Shown in pieces: positions 1 through 13,700 of a DNA stretch of 64,000 bases (position 1 is the first letter of the stretch; every line of letters begins with the position of its first letter). The position numbers and the translations under genes are program-made. The notes under the pieces were generated by a model. That model saw nothing but the letters and a program-made list of their open reading frames with translations, had not been told where the DNA came from and ran no database searches. This DNA is from Rosellinia necatrix (Eukaryota > Ascomycota > Sordariomycetes > Xylariales > Xylariaceae): NCBI GenBank assembly GCA_021209875.1, contig JAGYVD010000010.1, positions 2,232,001-2,296,000 of the forward strand. Reading direction: 5' to 3'.

Positions 1-510
1 CCGGCGCTCGTTCTCGTGTGTGTCCAACGTGGCCTCAGGTGACTCGCTGTTTGTATTATGCTTGTACGTTTCGAACTCGATCTGTCCGCTCAAGTCCTCG
101 ACAATACCTTCCAGCTTCCGTAGCCGCTTCATGAGCTCCATCTCGCGCTCGCTCGTCTGCTTCGGCGGGGCGTTCGGGTCCTTGGCACGCGGCCGCCGGG
201 GAGCCCGGCCGGGAGCCGGGAACACACATTGGATCTGTGCCTTCCGGCAGTTGCCACACGGCATGTGTTTGTCGCAGCGCACTTTGCGACGGCGACATGT
301 TACACAGCTTCGGGGGTTCAGGGTCGCGGAGGGTGTGGCGAACGGGTCGAGTGTGATTGGGCCGGTGATGAAAGGGGGAGGAGCACCGGAGAGAGGCGGC
401 TGACCGGTGGGCGAGATGTTGGTGGCGGGTGTGTGAGTACGGTCTTGTGGTGTTGTGACATGGGGCGAGTCGTGGGCGTGGAGGGGCGGCGACCTGCCGG
501 AAGATGCCAT
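1..510 (-). CDS. Zn2Cys6 transcription factor, 5' end only
   Basis: Partial gene; the coding region runs off the left edge after 170 codons. The ATG at 510-508 opens a frame with a Pro/Ser/Thr-rich leader (residues 1-67), then a complete fungal zinc binuclear cluster: cysteines at residues 69, 72, 79, 85, 88 and 95 (CX2CX6CX5CX2CX6C) with the basic RRRK run between the second and third. A basic linker and a leucine-containing helix (KRLRKLEGIVEDL) follow, which in this family is the dimerising coiled coil. The family binds paired CGG triplets in the nucleus and regulates metabolic or secondary-metabolite genes. The regulatory domain lies outside the window, so the target pathway cannot be inferred. 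No intron is needed in the visible part. Confidence 0.88.
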   Translation of the reverse strand, partial: MASSGRSPPLHAHDSPHVTTPQDRTHTPATNISPTGQPPLSGAPPPFITGPITLDPFATPSATLNPRSCVTCRRRKVRCDKHMPCGNCRKAQIQCVFPAPGRAPRRPRAKDPNAPPKQTSEREMELMKRLRKLEGIVEDLSGQIEFETYKHNTNSESPEATLDTHENERR

Positions 511-3027
511 CGTGGATGGCGTGTCCACTACGGAAGCGTTCATCGTGGGTGACGCAAGGGGCTGGCTCTCATAGGGCGTTGTTTCCAGTGAAAAATTGCG
601 AGGCCATGCAGACAGCAGACGTTGCTCCAATGACAGGACAAAATGCGTCAGACAGGACAAGATGCGTCAGACAAGGCGCAGGTCGCTAGCCGTTGTGAGT
701 TGGGGCTGGCTGTTGCTACCAGAGGAGAAATGTTATCAGTCAGTTGGTGGTGTCTTGGATCTGTTTGGAAGCAGCCGAGTCCGCTCCCGTTCTACGCCTT
801 TGCGCCAACGGCTTCTCCGTTGTGCTCGTTCCCTGCAGGATCCGGACGAACCCTGCAGTGTGATGGGAATTGGTCTCTTCTCTTGGCTCCAATGAATGTT
901 TTATTAATTTTGTTTTGTTTGGTTTTGTTTTGTTTTGTTTTTGGTTCCCTTATTTTCTAACTCTCCTTGTCTTCAGTTGGCACCCGTCAGTCGGACTCTG
1001 GGCATGGGGAGGACGAAATTTGCGAATGGTTGAGGACTAAGAGACTTGGAGGGGCATAAACAATTGGAGACATGAGATGATGGAATTTAATCGACTTGGC
1101 GTCCTTGAGGCCAAGACAGTGCCAAGAATTCTTGTTTACTATGCCTAAAGAAGCTTGGTGGAACTATTAATAACAGGGGCCTTGAGTCATCCCGAGCTGT
1201 CCTGTACCTCATAAATCCGGTGCCAGGGTGTAGCAGTCTATAACTATCTCCGAGCGTGTGAATACGTCTGAAAACCTCATCTTATCAGTTGGGGTCAAGT
1301 TATTTATTTGCCTATCTTCTTCGTAGCGGCGTCTTTATCGTTGGCGTTATGAACTCGGCGGAGTAATTCAGGTGTGAAAAGAAATGTCCCACCAAATAGC
1401 CCCTTGCCTCCTATAGTAGTTAGCCATCTAGTTCCTCGCCTATTCTTAAAAATGGCAAGATGGGTGTTACAACTCAACGACCTAAACATTGCTGACGTAG
1501 AAAGTGTGTCGTAGCTCCCTTAGTACCTGTAGAATGGCCTCTTTGACATATAACGCCACTGGTTTACGGCGTCTTGGTCTCGTGGAAGTGCAGGCACCCA
1601 CCGCTTCGCCGATCTATCGGACCGGGTGAGCCGCGGCTCGGAGTTCGTGGGTGGTATCCGGGTTTAGTTGTGCCCGGACCCGGCTTAGCGATCACTATCA
1701 CGCAAAGGGATAGGCGATCCGCGAAGGCAGCGATGTCTCCCTACATGATTCGGGGCAGCTATACCTACATATACACAATTATATATCTATAATACGCCGA
1801 GATAATGACTTGTGTATAGATGTTTTCGGACGCTCCGATCCTGTGATACGTACTTCGAACGGATGTGTGAGAACCACCGGTAATAGCCGGTGAGCCCAAC
1901 CGACCTCGGCACCCTTCTCAGCGCCCCCGCCGTCCCAATGTTGCTCAATGGCACATCTAGCACACCCAGCGCGTCCAGCACATCCAACACATCCAGCAAA
2001 GCATCCGTCGACTGGGCTGATGGGCCAGGAGTCCAGGACCACCCAACACTCGGTAGGATCCATAACGACCCGGGGAATAGACTGGGAAGCCGGGAGCTAG
2101 AGAAACCATCCCATGACACATTTGTTACGGGTATAACCGCCACTCTAGTAGCCTCCGCCGATAACGTTCCATATGCCGGCTCGGCCATGCCATGCACTTC
2201 TAACCTACATTTATGCTACTCCCAACCTATCACTCAACTTCTATCTTAACATGGCTCCGGATATCGGAGAAATAAAGAAACCTTTGCTAGCTGCCCTAGT
2301 CCGCAATCGATTCGCCCCCAAAACTACCTACCATACTATGATTAGATTATGCACAAGGACATATACATTGGCCCATGGCATGTGTATATGTACCCGGCTC
2401 ACCGTTTCTGGTAAATCATAATCTCCATATTTTCTGTTGGGTTCTTTAGCGCATTTCCGGGTAAGTCTCCCGCTTTTCACCCTCTAGTCCCCGCTTAGTT
2501 CTATCCATGCTGTTGTTCTCGCGGTCAACACATGAATATTTAACCCAAGGCATGTCTCGAAATTAGGACTCTTATAAATATATACCTTTAGCGAGCCTAT
2601 ATGTACATTCCCCCCTGTTCGTGGCCTAATAAGACAGTCTGTCTCTGACCCCAACCTATGGTGTAAAAAAACCCAAGTATGCTATGCTAAAACCGAACAA
2701 GCCTAATCTGAGTATAGCCCTATGCTGCCAAAGACGCCTGCCGTCGCCCACACTCTATGAATAATTGCCTAATCCAAGGAATCATCTCACTTAGTACCAT
2801 GTTTCCCATTTCTTTTTTTTTGAGCTCCTCGTATCAGTGCTCCCGGAGGCCGAAACGCCGTGTAAAATATCAAAGCCCAGTAGGTATTAGCATTATCGAA
2901 TGCCTATCAAATCTTTCCTCAACAAAGCGCCATGGTAGAGTGGAGTGGTGCGACATGTCGCATTTGAATAAATGTGGTTGATGACGCCATGCGTTGTACC
3001 GTGAGGTAGGATTCTTTTAGCCCTCAA
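511..3027. other. intergenic, 2.5 kb
   Basis: No gene supported. Holds T-rich runs near 905-950, an imperfect 9-bp tandem array at 1953-1997 and moderately AT-rich sequence from 1100 to 3000. Short open frames here lack coding character or recognisable motifs. Confidence 0.6.
1953..1997. repeat. imperfect 9-bp tandem repeat, five units
   Basis: Five adjacent 9-mers of the type ACATCCAGC, each with one to three changes. Both strands stay open across it, so overlapping open frames are probably by-products of the repeat. Confidence 0.6.
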
Positions 3028-6000
3028 TTAAGGTGCCGTGGTGTCGACGCAAGATGCGTTTATCTCAACTAGTTGCTCTATCCGGGGGATTAATTCGGGT
3101 ATCCGAAACGGTTTCGAAATAACATCATCCTATACAAAGAATCAGCGCTTGGTCAAAGGGATTGTTGGGTTGCCATTCAATAAAGCTTACCACTCCGGCG
3201 GCCTTTGCATTCTCAATTTGTTCCGGCCGTGCGTATGCCGTTACGGCAATGATAGGAATATGACTAACGATGGTGCCCTCTCGTTCCAGTTCGCGAATCT
3301 TGCGTGCGCAAGTCATACCATCCATGACAGGCATTTCCAAGTCCATTAAGATAACCGAAATTTCATCACCCGTGGACTCTTTGCCTTGCCAATAGCGCGA
3401 TTCTTTCAATACTTCAAGGGCCTCGCCTCCATGGTTGGCTACCTTCGTGTTGTTCCCGACATTGCGGAGTGACTTCTGCAGCACCTTCTGGTTGACCAAG
3501 TTGTCCTCAACAATCAAAACATCAAATAATCGTCGACCATCCTCAGAGTACCTTGGTTCCGCGCCACGGCTCTTCCCTGGATTGAGCATTTCTCCGTTTT
3601 TTGCTTTCGGTTGTCGAGTCTCAACAGTAGTAGATGAGCCAGGCGCACGAGTAAGAGGGGGAGCAGACGGTAGAACCTTCTTTTCTGCCGGTGGAGCCGT
3701 TGATTTACGACTTTTGATGTAGAAAGAGAATGTGCTGCCTACGCCCTTCTGAGAAGTCACACCTATCTGACCACCTTGCAATTCAGTCAATATTCTGGAA
3801 ATGAATAAGCCTAGCCCAGAACCCCCATATTGGACATGTGTACGGGGTGTCGCCTGTGAGAAGCGTTGGAAAAGGAGTTTCCTCTCATGCTCATCCAAGC
3901 CCCTTCCGGTGTCCTGAACAGAGAAGTGAAGGTTGACCTTTGCACCGTTACCCCAGTCAGGATGGTCTGTAAGATCGCCTTGGTCTGACCGATCACTCGG
4001 GAAATATGCTGTACCAAACTGTGTCACCTCGGAGATATCCATTGATGCGTCAAGGATTACCACGATGGAGCGTTTGGGATGAGATTGGGTGAATTTAATT
4101 GCGTTTGTCATCAAGTTGATCAAAACCTGGAGAAGTCGAGAAGGATCTAGTTTAACCCAATCGATCCCCATGTCAAGGTATCGATTCTTGACCTGAAATT
4201 TCATCTCGATCCCGTTCGTATTCAGTTCCCCCTCGAACATTTTGAGAACCCGCTGTACGACTGCCAAAGGTTGTACGTTGACAGGAGTAACAAGTAGGAG
4301 TTGTGAATCCAGCTTAGACAGAGTCAGGATGTCGTCGACGATGCGTTTTTGATGACTTGCGCAAAGGCTAATCGTATTTGCAGCTTCGAGGCAGCCTGCT
4401 AGAGCGAGTGTTAGACTCTCGTTCTTCTGAGGGTCGTCCTTCGAGAAGCTGTACGTGGTAAGAGTCCCTGCTATCTCATCGGCGCACTGAAGTATCGCGC
4501 TCAATGGATTGCGCATCTCATGGCTTGTTATGTCGATGAAGTTCTCCTGCTGGCGCTTGAGCTCCACAGCCTCCTCTCTACGTTGCATCTGAATTTGTTC
4601 GGCCAGTTTCTGTTGCGAAATATTGGTAATGCACCCAAAGATGCTCTTGATCCCACCCTGAGAATCTCTTTCTGGATAAGCGCTCATCAGCACCCACGTG
4701 TCAATGAAAATCCCACCTTCGTGACGAGAGCATTTGAACCTGAATTCATGGGTAATAGCCACTTTTTCAGCTACAAGATGTCGCCACACCGCTTCCAGCG
4801 CTGGCCTGTCATCATCCTTCACATTCTGCATCCAATTATTGACACTTTCCGACCGATTGTGCCTGGATAGGTCCCACCACATTTCGTTAGAGTACGTAAT
4901 GTGTCCTTGCTGATCAGCTATGAACATCCCGACGGGGGCGAATTCGGCCATCCGAGTGAATTTAATTTCGCTTTCTTCGACTTCGCGTGTACGGAGGTGC
5001 AGCTGTTCAGTGAGCTCTTGGCGGTCTCGCAATGCCATCTGGGCCGCTCGCTGGCCCCGTCGGATTTCTTCTTCGAACAGGACAACCGATGCGAGGGATG
5101 TTGCCAGCTGCCTTGACAGCAAGCTGATGAAGAGCTGATAGTCCTCATCATACGGCCGCCGGGGGTTGACACCCATCACGATGAAACCTACGACACTTTC
5201 GCTCCCTGTTGTTGGGTGAACTGGAAGGATGACGATCGAGCGACATGGCTGCCCACTACCGCGCCAGATGAATCCATCCATAAGGCCTTGCGGCAGGGTC
5301 CCTTGCTCTGCCGATAATGTTACCGGCCTGCCATGGTTCGACATAGCTTCTCGCATGTACGGCGCAAAACCTTCGGTGCTTGTTTTTAAATCCAAGGACT
5401 CGACCAGGCAGGGGTGGTTCGAAGGGACGCCGAGAGAGGCTTCCAGGGTCAGCTGGGGTGGGTTCATCCAGCTGCCAGAATGCATAGAACATATATCGCT
5501 TTCCTGGTCCTCTACAACCGAGTAAACTAGGTTGAACGGCACATCGTCTTCGTTATACTCGAGTCCCTTGTTTACCTGGCACCAAAAACTTTTGATGTCA
5601 CGAGCAAGTGCAATCTTCTCTCCAACCTCACGCAGGGTGAGCATCATCCTTTCCGCCATTTTCCGTCGTGTGTTTTCGAACGCGGGGTTGTAGAGACCAA
5701 CAACACTTCCATCCTCCCCCACTAAGGGCACAATCGACCAGGAAAAGAAAGCCTCTTCTTCGAAACCATCCCTTCGTATAATGAAACGGTCGTCGTTCTT
5801 CATCATCGCTTGACCCGACTCCCAGGCATTTTGAAAGACAGGTTGCATCTCATCGTAAATCTCAGGCCAAGAGTCCCTATAGCTAGAACCCATCAAGCTC
5901 GGATGCTTCTTTCCAGCCATTGCGACATAGGCCTCGTTGTATATAACCGTGAACTCCCGGCCCCAGTAGAGCGCCGCAGGATGAGGGCTTCCCATGACCA

Positions 6001-7516
6001 GGTTAGAGATGGTGCGCAGCTCCGGTGACCATTCTTCGATGGGGCCAAGAGGAGTGGATGCCCAGTCTCGTGTGCGGGCAAAACGAATATGCTCTGGCAA
6101 ATCTGAAGTTAATGGGATCCTAGTCCAATCAAACGATGGCTGGACCGACGCGAGAGCTTCAGGCATATAATCATGGGGTTGATGGATGATCATCGGCTCT
6201 CCTACGTCGCTTCCAATCCCTTGTTGAATCTGACCGTCGGCACTAATATCGCCAACGTCACCAAAGTAATCACGATCCGGTATGGCAACATCGCTAGGGG
6301 TCTGGGGCTGCGCGATGGGAGTGAGACCTCTGCTCCGCGATTCAAAACTTGCTTCGCGCTCCAAGAGAGGCTCGGGAGAGGTGCGCGCGATTGATGCAGC
6401 ACTTGCGTTCGCGCTGACGAAGCGGAACCTGTTTCTAATTGTAGAGCATGTCCAGTTAACGCCTCCATAGTGAAACGACGGCAAGAATGCATCCAGTCCT
6501 TCCGGAGCGTTGCCACCAGATTTAACCCAGGTTCTGAAGTTGGTGAACTCCACCTTTCCATCCCGGCTATCGTTGCAGTTACCAAAGACCAGTTGCCGGA
6601 TGGAATCTGACACGTGAAGGGCAGGGTTCGAATATAAGATTGAGAAGGGGCCCGTAGGTGTGCTGTTGGCAGGGTTGACGGTATCGACAATGAACGTCGG
6701 TCGATCGTCGTGTTCGAGCAACTCTATAATACCGACCCCTTGAAGTGCTTGTAACCCCGGAATAGAGACTTGACTATCGGAGCTCCGGCTAATTGCGGCT
6801 GCATCGATGGAGGACCAGCTACCCGGTGTGCTTGAAGACCTCGCCGGGCTCGACGCATTAATAGTACCCCTCGCTAGTTTCAGGGTGGTGACCTCGGTGC
6901 CATCCCGCACCGTCCTTAACATCGTTGTCGCCTCTGACCCAGTGTAGCCGAGTGGTCGGGTAAACAAGGGTTTTTGTCTATGAGAGAAAAAAAGGGGAGA
7001 GGTCAGTCCGTCGACTAGCTTTAGTGGTAGAGTGGGCCGTGTGAAGCTGCTTAAGTCAATCTTTCGGGGGGGTGAGAGGCGAACCCGCTGCTTTTTTGTA
7101 GGAGGCCAACTACTGCTCTTTCCCCCAGCCTCGCCTTCCAAGAGCCGCTTCGTCTGCGCCGATTGACGTTGAGGTGAATCCTGTGCAGCAGTTGGGGCTC
7201 CTCCCTGCGTACAGCCCACCTCGTCAAGCAAATGGCCCCTCAAACTTATTTGATCTTGGATGTGAGTGTCAGGTACAAGAGGTATCAAACCATAATGACC
7301 AATCCCCGTCACGAATTCCCCAGGTCTTCCCGTCGTAGGTATATTCGCATCGGTGGTGAGTGTGCACTGGTTATCCCGAATCGCTTTGGTGCATACGGTT
7401 GAGGGGGTGGTGGGCGAGGATTCGGACGTAATGCTCAGTTGAAGGGGAGCCGTTGTCGAGATGTCGCCCAATACTGCTGGATGATGGAGTTCGGTGCAGT
7501 TTGTTTCTCGAGTCAT
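3028..7516 (-). CDS. hybrid histidine kinase (PAS-GAF-PAS-HisKA-HATPase-REC)
   Basis: Two exons: 7516-3191 and 3129-3028, with a 61-bp intron (3130-3190, GTAAGC...TATAG). Splicing gives 1475 residues and restores the receiver's conserved SKPF lysine, which the unspliced frame loses. Start: the frame is open upstream to 7681, but the first ATG is at 7516. The N-terminal 470 residues are low-complexity. Approximate domains: PAS 515-615, GAF-like 620-820, PAS 853-975, HisKA with phospho-acceptor His about 999 (SHEMRNPLSA), HATPase with N box (NLMTNAIKF), G1 (DTGRGL) and G2 (GSGLGLF), and REC 1332-1470 with phospho-Asp about 1392 (LMDLEMPVMDG). All catalytic motifs are intact. The family autophosphorylates and passes phosphate through its receiver to an Ypd1-type HPt protein. 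No membrane segment is evident, so it is probably cytosolic. The signal sensed is unknown and I do not assign a fungal HHK group. Confidence 0.93.
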
Positions 7517-7886
7517 GAAGTGATCTTCCAGGTTGTCAGATATACGATTGATCACCACGCGCCAGACTCCTCGGCCCAAGCCTAAGCACGGTTCCTGCCT
7601 ATGTATCCTGGTGGGTTGAAGAAATCGGGTTGTTCGGCCGTGGCCATTGATTGATAGATGCGAGCAGCGGGCGTACGACACTTAAAAGAGGCACGGAATG
7701 GTCGGGCCTTTGTCTCAAGACCGGGCGTGTACTATGATCGAGAACGACGGCAGAAATGATAGCACCACGTTAGCAAGGTTCCCCGCCAATGACCGACCTT
7801 ATGGACCGAGGACGTGCGAGACTAGGTGGCTTCGTTTGGCTAGCTTCACTCGCAAAAGGGTTGACGGTTCTTCGTGGGCAGTCCGA

Positions 7887-7924
7887 GCAACAGCAGTAGC
7901 AGCGGCGGCAGTAGTAGTAGCAGC

Positions 7925-7966
<42 letters not shown>
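7887..7966. repeat. AGC/AGT trinucleotide microsatellite
   Basis: About 80 bp of near-continuous AGC triplets with AGT and GGC interruptions, 370 bp upstream of the histidine kinase ATG and likely in its leader. A short poly-alanine frame on the minus strand is explained by the repeat. Confidence 0.85.
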
Positions 7967-7968
<2 letters not shown>

Positions 7969-8525
7969 AAGCAACGACGAGGAAGAGAATCCGGCCCAAG
8001 CTCTAGTGGGTGAAGACCGACTACCTCCCAGTGAAGTATAGGGCTATACAAAACGAGCGGGACGGTAGATGCCGATAGAAGATGGGAAGGCAGGCAGGAG
8101 GAAGGGTGCTGTAGTGTACAACCGCTTGCCAACGGAAAAGTGGACTTAGTCGGCCAGCCGTGTACAGTAGGCAATTTATGTGGAGAGGTGGAGGGGGGAG
8201 CAGTGCGTGGTGGTGCGTTCAGATACGTTACAGTACGGGCTGTTAGTGCAGAGGACAAGAGATGCGAAGTAGATAGTGTAGAGATAGTGTAGGTGGTGAG
8301 TAGTGAGCAGTGAGTGGCGAGTAGCAACTAGCAAGTAGCAAGTAACCGACTAGCAAGGAGCAGGTCCAAGTAGCCAAGAGCAAGGAGCAGAGTAGCAAAA
8401 GTAGCAAAAGTAGCAAAAAAGTAGTGGCGGCCTACGGTGTTTACCTTCTTGGTGGACGGCAACGTGTCCCAGACACGGGACGTTTTGTGCGATATCTCTT
8501 CAGAGACTCAAATGGAAGGATGCCC

Positions 8526-8557
8526 AGATAGATAGATAGATAGACAGATAGATAGAC
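8526..8557. repeat. GATA tetranucleotide microsatellite
   Basis: About seven GATA units with one GACA variant. Confidence 0.85.
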
Positions 8558-10721
8558 GGAGGACGCTTAGCAAAGCAGGAAGGACAAGCAGGCGCTATAT
8601 TCCCCCCTCTCTCCCTTCGAGTGCCCCCCGGCATCAAACATAAGACAGACGGCAGACGGACGTGCTTGAATAACAGCACAGTTATCAGAGAGGATCAAGA
8701 GGATGAAAAGGTACCCGGATCGAAATGAAGTGCTAGGGTCTGCAGGACATCGCGTGTTCCAGACCTAGAATAGACCCTCTCGACCCGATGAGCAACCCCT
8801 GCAGAATGGTGCGGATTCAGGCAGGATGGGCGGTGGTTAGGGAAAGTCGTAGGGACGATCGTCGCCCAGCCAGGCAAGACAGGGGGACGGTCGCTTGCTG
8901 ATCGCCAAAACCCTCGACTTTCCAGTATTTGGTCAGGCCACTCTGTGTTGTGGGGGGTTCCAGCGACATATGCGCGTTAATTTTTCCTACGAGTTAGCCC
9001 CTTCTGAGTAGAAACCACCCACCTTACACTATTAGTTATACGTACGTACATACATATGTACATGCATGCCTGAACCACGTCCAGTACTCTATCTGGTACC
9101 TCCGCCGGATGGCGCCTGTATGGCGCCTCTACCAGCCGTGCAAGTCGCAGAGGGTGCCAGTCCGCCCGGTCAGGATTCGTTTTCGGCGACGATCCTGGGA
9201 GGGTCCCTGGGGCGGAAGCTTGGGGGTTCGTTCTGCTTTCGGTTCTGCTTTCGGGAGGCGTTCCAGGTGCGCTGTCTTGGCGTGGCAGAAGGTCGTTTTC
9301 GTGCGACAAGCCATCAGTCTTACAAGTACCTTATACGCAAGTAGTGTGGTGTACTTCGCGACTACCAACTATACGAACCTGAGGTATAGGACAGTACTCA
9401 ATGCATACATAGTAGCAATACTGTACATATGAAAGTGAATAGATTGGCTGTCACTTTTCAATGCGAATACAGGTTTAGTTCAGCGATATGACAATACCGT
9501 ACGGTAGAGATAGGCATGCATTCCTTTCGAAGCATGAATGAAGGCAGCCCTCGGCAAGATGACCCATATCCCAACCTCGGGTGAGATGTTTACCAGAGCT
9601 CAAGAAATCAGATCAAGAGCTCACTTCAGAGGCCATGCAAGAGATACATGCAAACGACGGGAAGGGGCGACGTCATAACGAACGAATCCGTATTAGAGGG
9701 CATTATCTGCAGCTCTAGTTTCTCTGACTAGAAGGAATTAGGTTAAAGGTATCCCCAGGACTGCTCCATTTAATATATCAAGCTCGCGCAGTGTGTACTC
9801 CTCCCCTCTGGCAGCCCCACAATACGCCGACGGATGATTGTGTATGTACTCTGGGCAGCTCGCTCTGGGCTAGGTACGTGGGAGGTAGTTTACTGTAGGT
9901 AGTTAGTGTAGATGCGTGGATGTATGTACACAACCCTGCCCACTTAGGCTAAGTGTTGTACTCTAGTCGCTAGCCACCGGTTCTGCGCTGGTGTTAGTTA
10001 GGTAGCGTACGATGCCCTTTCATCTAGTGCACTTTAGAAGCCGAGCATAACTGCCAGCCCTTCACCTAGTTGTGTAGTGTATGTGAGGTGAGATTCGAGA
10101 ACAGGCCAATTCCGCTATAACTAGCCAGTGTAGGCAGTTTATCCGGCACCGTCCTCTCAGACAAGGCGCCATACACTAGTATCAGATTGTTGATCCACGG
10201 TTGCCTGTCCATGATTAGCTGCTACGCACAGAGGTATTAATGGACATAGTAATGATCTACTCAAAACTGGATGGATTCGGTTGCATATACTTCCCGTCAA
10301 CGGTACTTCCTGTGCGCTGATGTGTACTGTAGGTACTGTAAGCTGCTGATATGTCGTCCATCAATCCAGACTATGGAGCACCTACCCAGGTAGGTAGGTT
10401 AAATGGAGCCTCGATCTAGTGTAGGTGCCTGCTAAGGCACTACTTTAGCCCCGGTAGGCCATTAGGTGCTGTCAAAGAATGAATACATTAGCTGTCCAAA
10501 TCCCGTATTCGTTTCCCCAGCGCAGGAAATGGTAGGCGTTGATTCAACTCCCCCCCCTCTCATGCACAAGTTATTGTAGTCAACTGCTTTTTTATCTGGA
10601 CGGACATAAACTACTTGGACTTGTTCTCTGGTGCCGACTCCCCTCGCACATACACATACCTAACCTAGTAGCACATAGTCGCCTGACAAATTCGCTAAGC
10701 ACTCCCCACCATACCCTAGAC

Positions 10722-10796
10722 ATGACCACCGAGACCATCAACACAGAGTTGATATTCGGCCCTTCGCCCGTCTTCAAGTGCTCAGCTGTTGTTTGA
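10722..10796 (+). CDS. candidate 24-codon small ORF
   Basis: ATG at 10722 to TGA at 10794-10796 encodes 24 residues that begin MTTETINTEL and end KCSAVV. It stands alone in a gene desert and resembles no family I recognise. Its length and Cys-plus-aliphatic C-terminus recall lipopeptide pheromone precursors, but the cysteine is fifth from the end, so there is no CaaX box. It may be chance, or the first exon of something not recognised. Confidence 0.15.
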   Translation: MTTETINTELIFGPSPVFKCSAVV

Positions 10797-13700
10797 AAGT
10801 TTCAAGTCCATGACAAGGTAGGTGGGTATTATCGTATAGCACAGGTTGCTTACCGAATCCCGTGGGGCAATAGGAATGCATATTCTGATATGTGTACGTG
10901 CTTACAGTAGACGTAGACGGGACGGGACGATCTAGGCAATTTGCCAGTGCTTCGGATACACAGCACGCCATACCGTATATTGTGGGCTCCATCAGACGTT
11001 GCGGAGAAGCAGACCGTGTGTCCACTAAAAAGTGCCTTTCTAGTAGGGGACCAGGTCTCCAAATGTTCTGGGCATCGAACTTACACGTGCGAGATGGGAC
11101 GGGATACCGCAACCGATTCCCCCGATTCCCCTAGCTCTTTTTCTTTCTTCTCAAATTTCAATTCGCCTTTCTCACCGAGGGTTTGGATGCGATTTTAAGA
11201 ATCCCATCTCAATGCATTGTGTGGTTGCCATCAATACCGCCGACGCTGTGGTTGGCCCGGCCCTACCATGTGGTAATCGCGTTGCAAATTCGATGCTAAT
11301 ACGTCTTTTATACTGTAATGTAAACTTTAGCTTTTTAAGACGGGGAAGTCCTATTATTGCTCAGGCTTCTTACCATGTCGGCATGCCGTGTCTAGAACAC
11401 ATGCCGTGTGACATGAACTTTACTGCTCGGCCCCATAAGTTTCGGCCGATCCTGGAGTCTAGAGCGATCTAATTGAACACAAGGCGCAAAATCGTACTGC
11501 GCAAGGCATACGCGTGGATAGTCCCGATTCCTCCGCAAGACTATTACGGACATATAGGGAAAGTGATCAGCCAATCCTACCCAGAAGTCTGCGAGCCTGC
11601 TGCGTCTGCTGCGTATTGCTTTCGGTGAAGCAGATTAAATACGGATGTTAATCCCAACACCGGCCAAGAACGATGTTAGCTGAAATCAGAATGGGTCGCA
11701 ACGTCAAGTCAGCTCGGTGTTCAAACCGGTCACGGGCGGATCATCGGCTTATTCGGGGCGGGATGCTGAATAACAAAAATAAAAAATAAAAAGCATCCGG
11801 TTTAGGGGGGAGATTTTTAAAGTCATCAAAGTGCCGGTGTCCGTCCCCCCCCAGTGTTCGCTACCAAGACAAGCGAAATATTATGGAGAAGGTGTGTTAA
11901 TTCAAGGCCAGTCAGTGAGTATTACGCCCTAAACCAAGTTTTTTCACCACGACACGTGGCACCAAGGCACTTGAAGGCATTACGCTTGATAGAAGCGAGG
12001 CGAGAGACACTTTCACGTGTGAATGAGGACGAATATCGTGAACGGTAAACGAGTTAATTGTGCGGTATTCAAAAGAAGGCCCGAGCCGAGGGGATATTTA
12101 AGTACGAGACATCCCAAAAGACAACTGAACCTGCCGTGGTGCATGCATTCCGAGGCTCTCCTGAGACCCGTGATGGCCCGGATTCATCGATTGGGAGGCA
12201 CCAAGATAATTGATCCAACCGGCTATTTACCAGTATCCTCTAATATCCTAGTTGATACCCAGGGAGTGCCATTACTCAATCTCGATATAACACGCCACCA
12301 GTCGCAAACTGCTGCTTCGTACTTGTTGGCAACAAGTCACTCGCCAATGAACCCAGTTAGCTTTCCATTCTCTGACAATGGGTGTTACATCTACCGTCGA
12401 GAAAGCATTCATTAGGGTACACTAAGTAGCCAAATAATACATACAGGCTCTCCTGCATGCTATTCAGGATTCCGGTATGTGGGGGAAAGAATGGGGAAGA
12501 GGCGGCGTGACAGACTAGGTACTCAGCTATCCTGCTGGGTGTTTTAAGAGGGCATAGAATCAACAGTAACGTTAGCATTCTGAGCTTAGTCGCATGCTGG
12601 TGGTAGTGGCGGTGTTAGCTGGCACGACGGATATCGGCAAGGTAAAAGTACATTGTTAAGTGTTGATCCTTTGAGCAACGCACCTTACGATAGGTGCTGA
12701 TCTGATCAAAGTATTCCGCCTGTGGGTGCTTTATAGACCCTCGCGGGTTATAGAGCTTCGGGACTACGCGGCCAAGCTCTCGATGGGTTACTTACTTCGT
12801 GATTTGTATCGCCTTGATGTTTTCTCGTCGCGTTAGTTCAATGAACAGGGTTCATCCGAAATGATAAAAATAAAATAAAAACGCCGGATTCTTAGGGGCG
12901 GATATACTCTCTACTATTTATCCCGTATCTGTCTGGACGACATTCCTAATATCTAGCCTAACTCTTAAGGCAACAGTGCGCTTGCTCAGGAGTCGTAACC
13001 ATTGCATCATAGGGACAGCAATGACAATATAATTTTCGCCACACTGCCTACTACACCTAAGCCCACCGTTTAAACTATATCCAGGTCAGCATACAGATCA
13101 GCGTGTTACCAACCTACAACCCAGCCATCTAGGATATGTTCCGGACGACGAACGCCTGTGTCTGACACCTGTGTTTTTGCTTATTGTCGCTGAACAGCCC
13201 ATAGGGTAGGTGCTCTTGATCCTGCCTGGATAGTTTGGAGGTGGCTGACGAAAAACAGGGATCTTTTCATGGTATATCGGTTGATAGTATAGGCTTGCCG
13301 AGTTGGATGGTGGTCAGATAGTTATTTTGGGGTAGAGACAGCCGGGTTCATCGATTGATGGAAGAAGCTTCGTCATGGCTGGGTAGCACACAACTGATAA
13401 GAGGCAGTAGGTGCGGTGAGATAGGGCTTAATGGAGAGGGCAATTGTCCGCATCATAACTCCAAAGCCGTATGTTGCACCCCCCCGCGTCCCAAGTGCCA
13501 ACACCGATCTGCTCCTGGTGTACAAACACTCATTGAACCAGCTCGCTACTAAGGAGCACATAGCGAAGTTGGCCTTTAGGGACCGAAGACTAGTTCCATT
13601 GTAGCATTTTAGGCTTGAGAGAATGCCGAATGTAATGTCCACGCCACGCATGTATCAACCTCGCTTAGTCAGAAGATGACACCCGTCTGGACAACCTAGT

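Noticed and set aside
1787..2197. Minus-strand frame containing a GLTGYYRWF-like string, suggestive of a gypsy polymerase
   Set aside because: No other polymerase or RNase H motif nearby; the string overlaps a small inverted repeat.
7799..7999. Poly-alanine frame on the minus strand upstream of the histidine kinase
   Set aside because: Produced by the AGC triplet repeat; no conserved sequence around it.
11760..12900. Two similar A-rich blocks (near 11770 and 12860) flanked by CCGG-type inverted bases
   Set aside because: Similarity is mostly the A-rich core; too weak to call a repeat pair without alignment.
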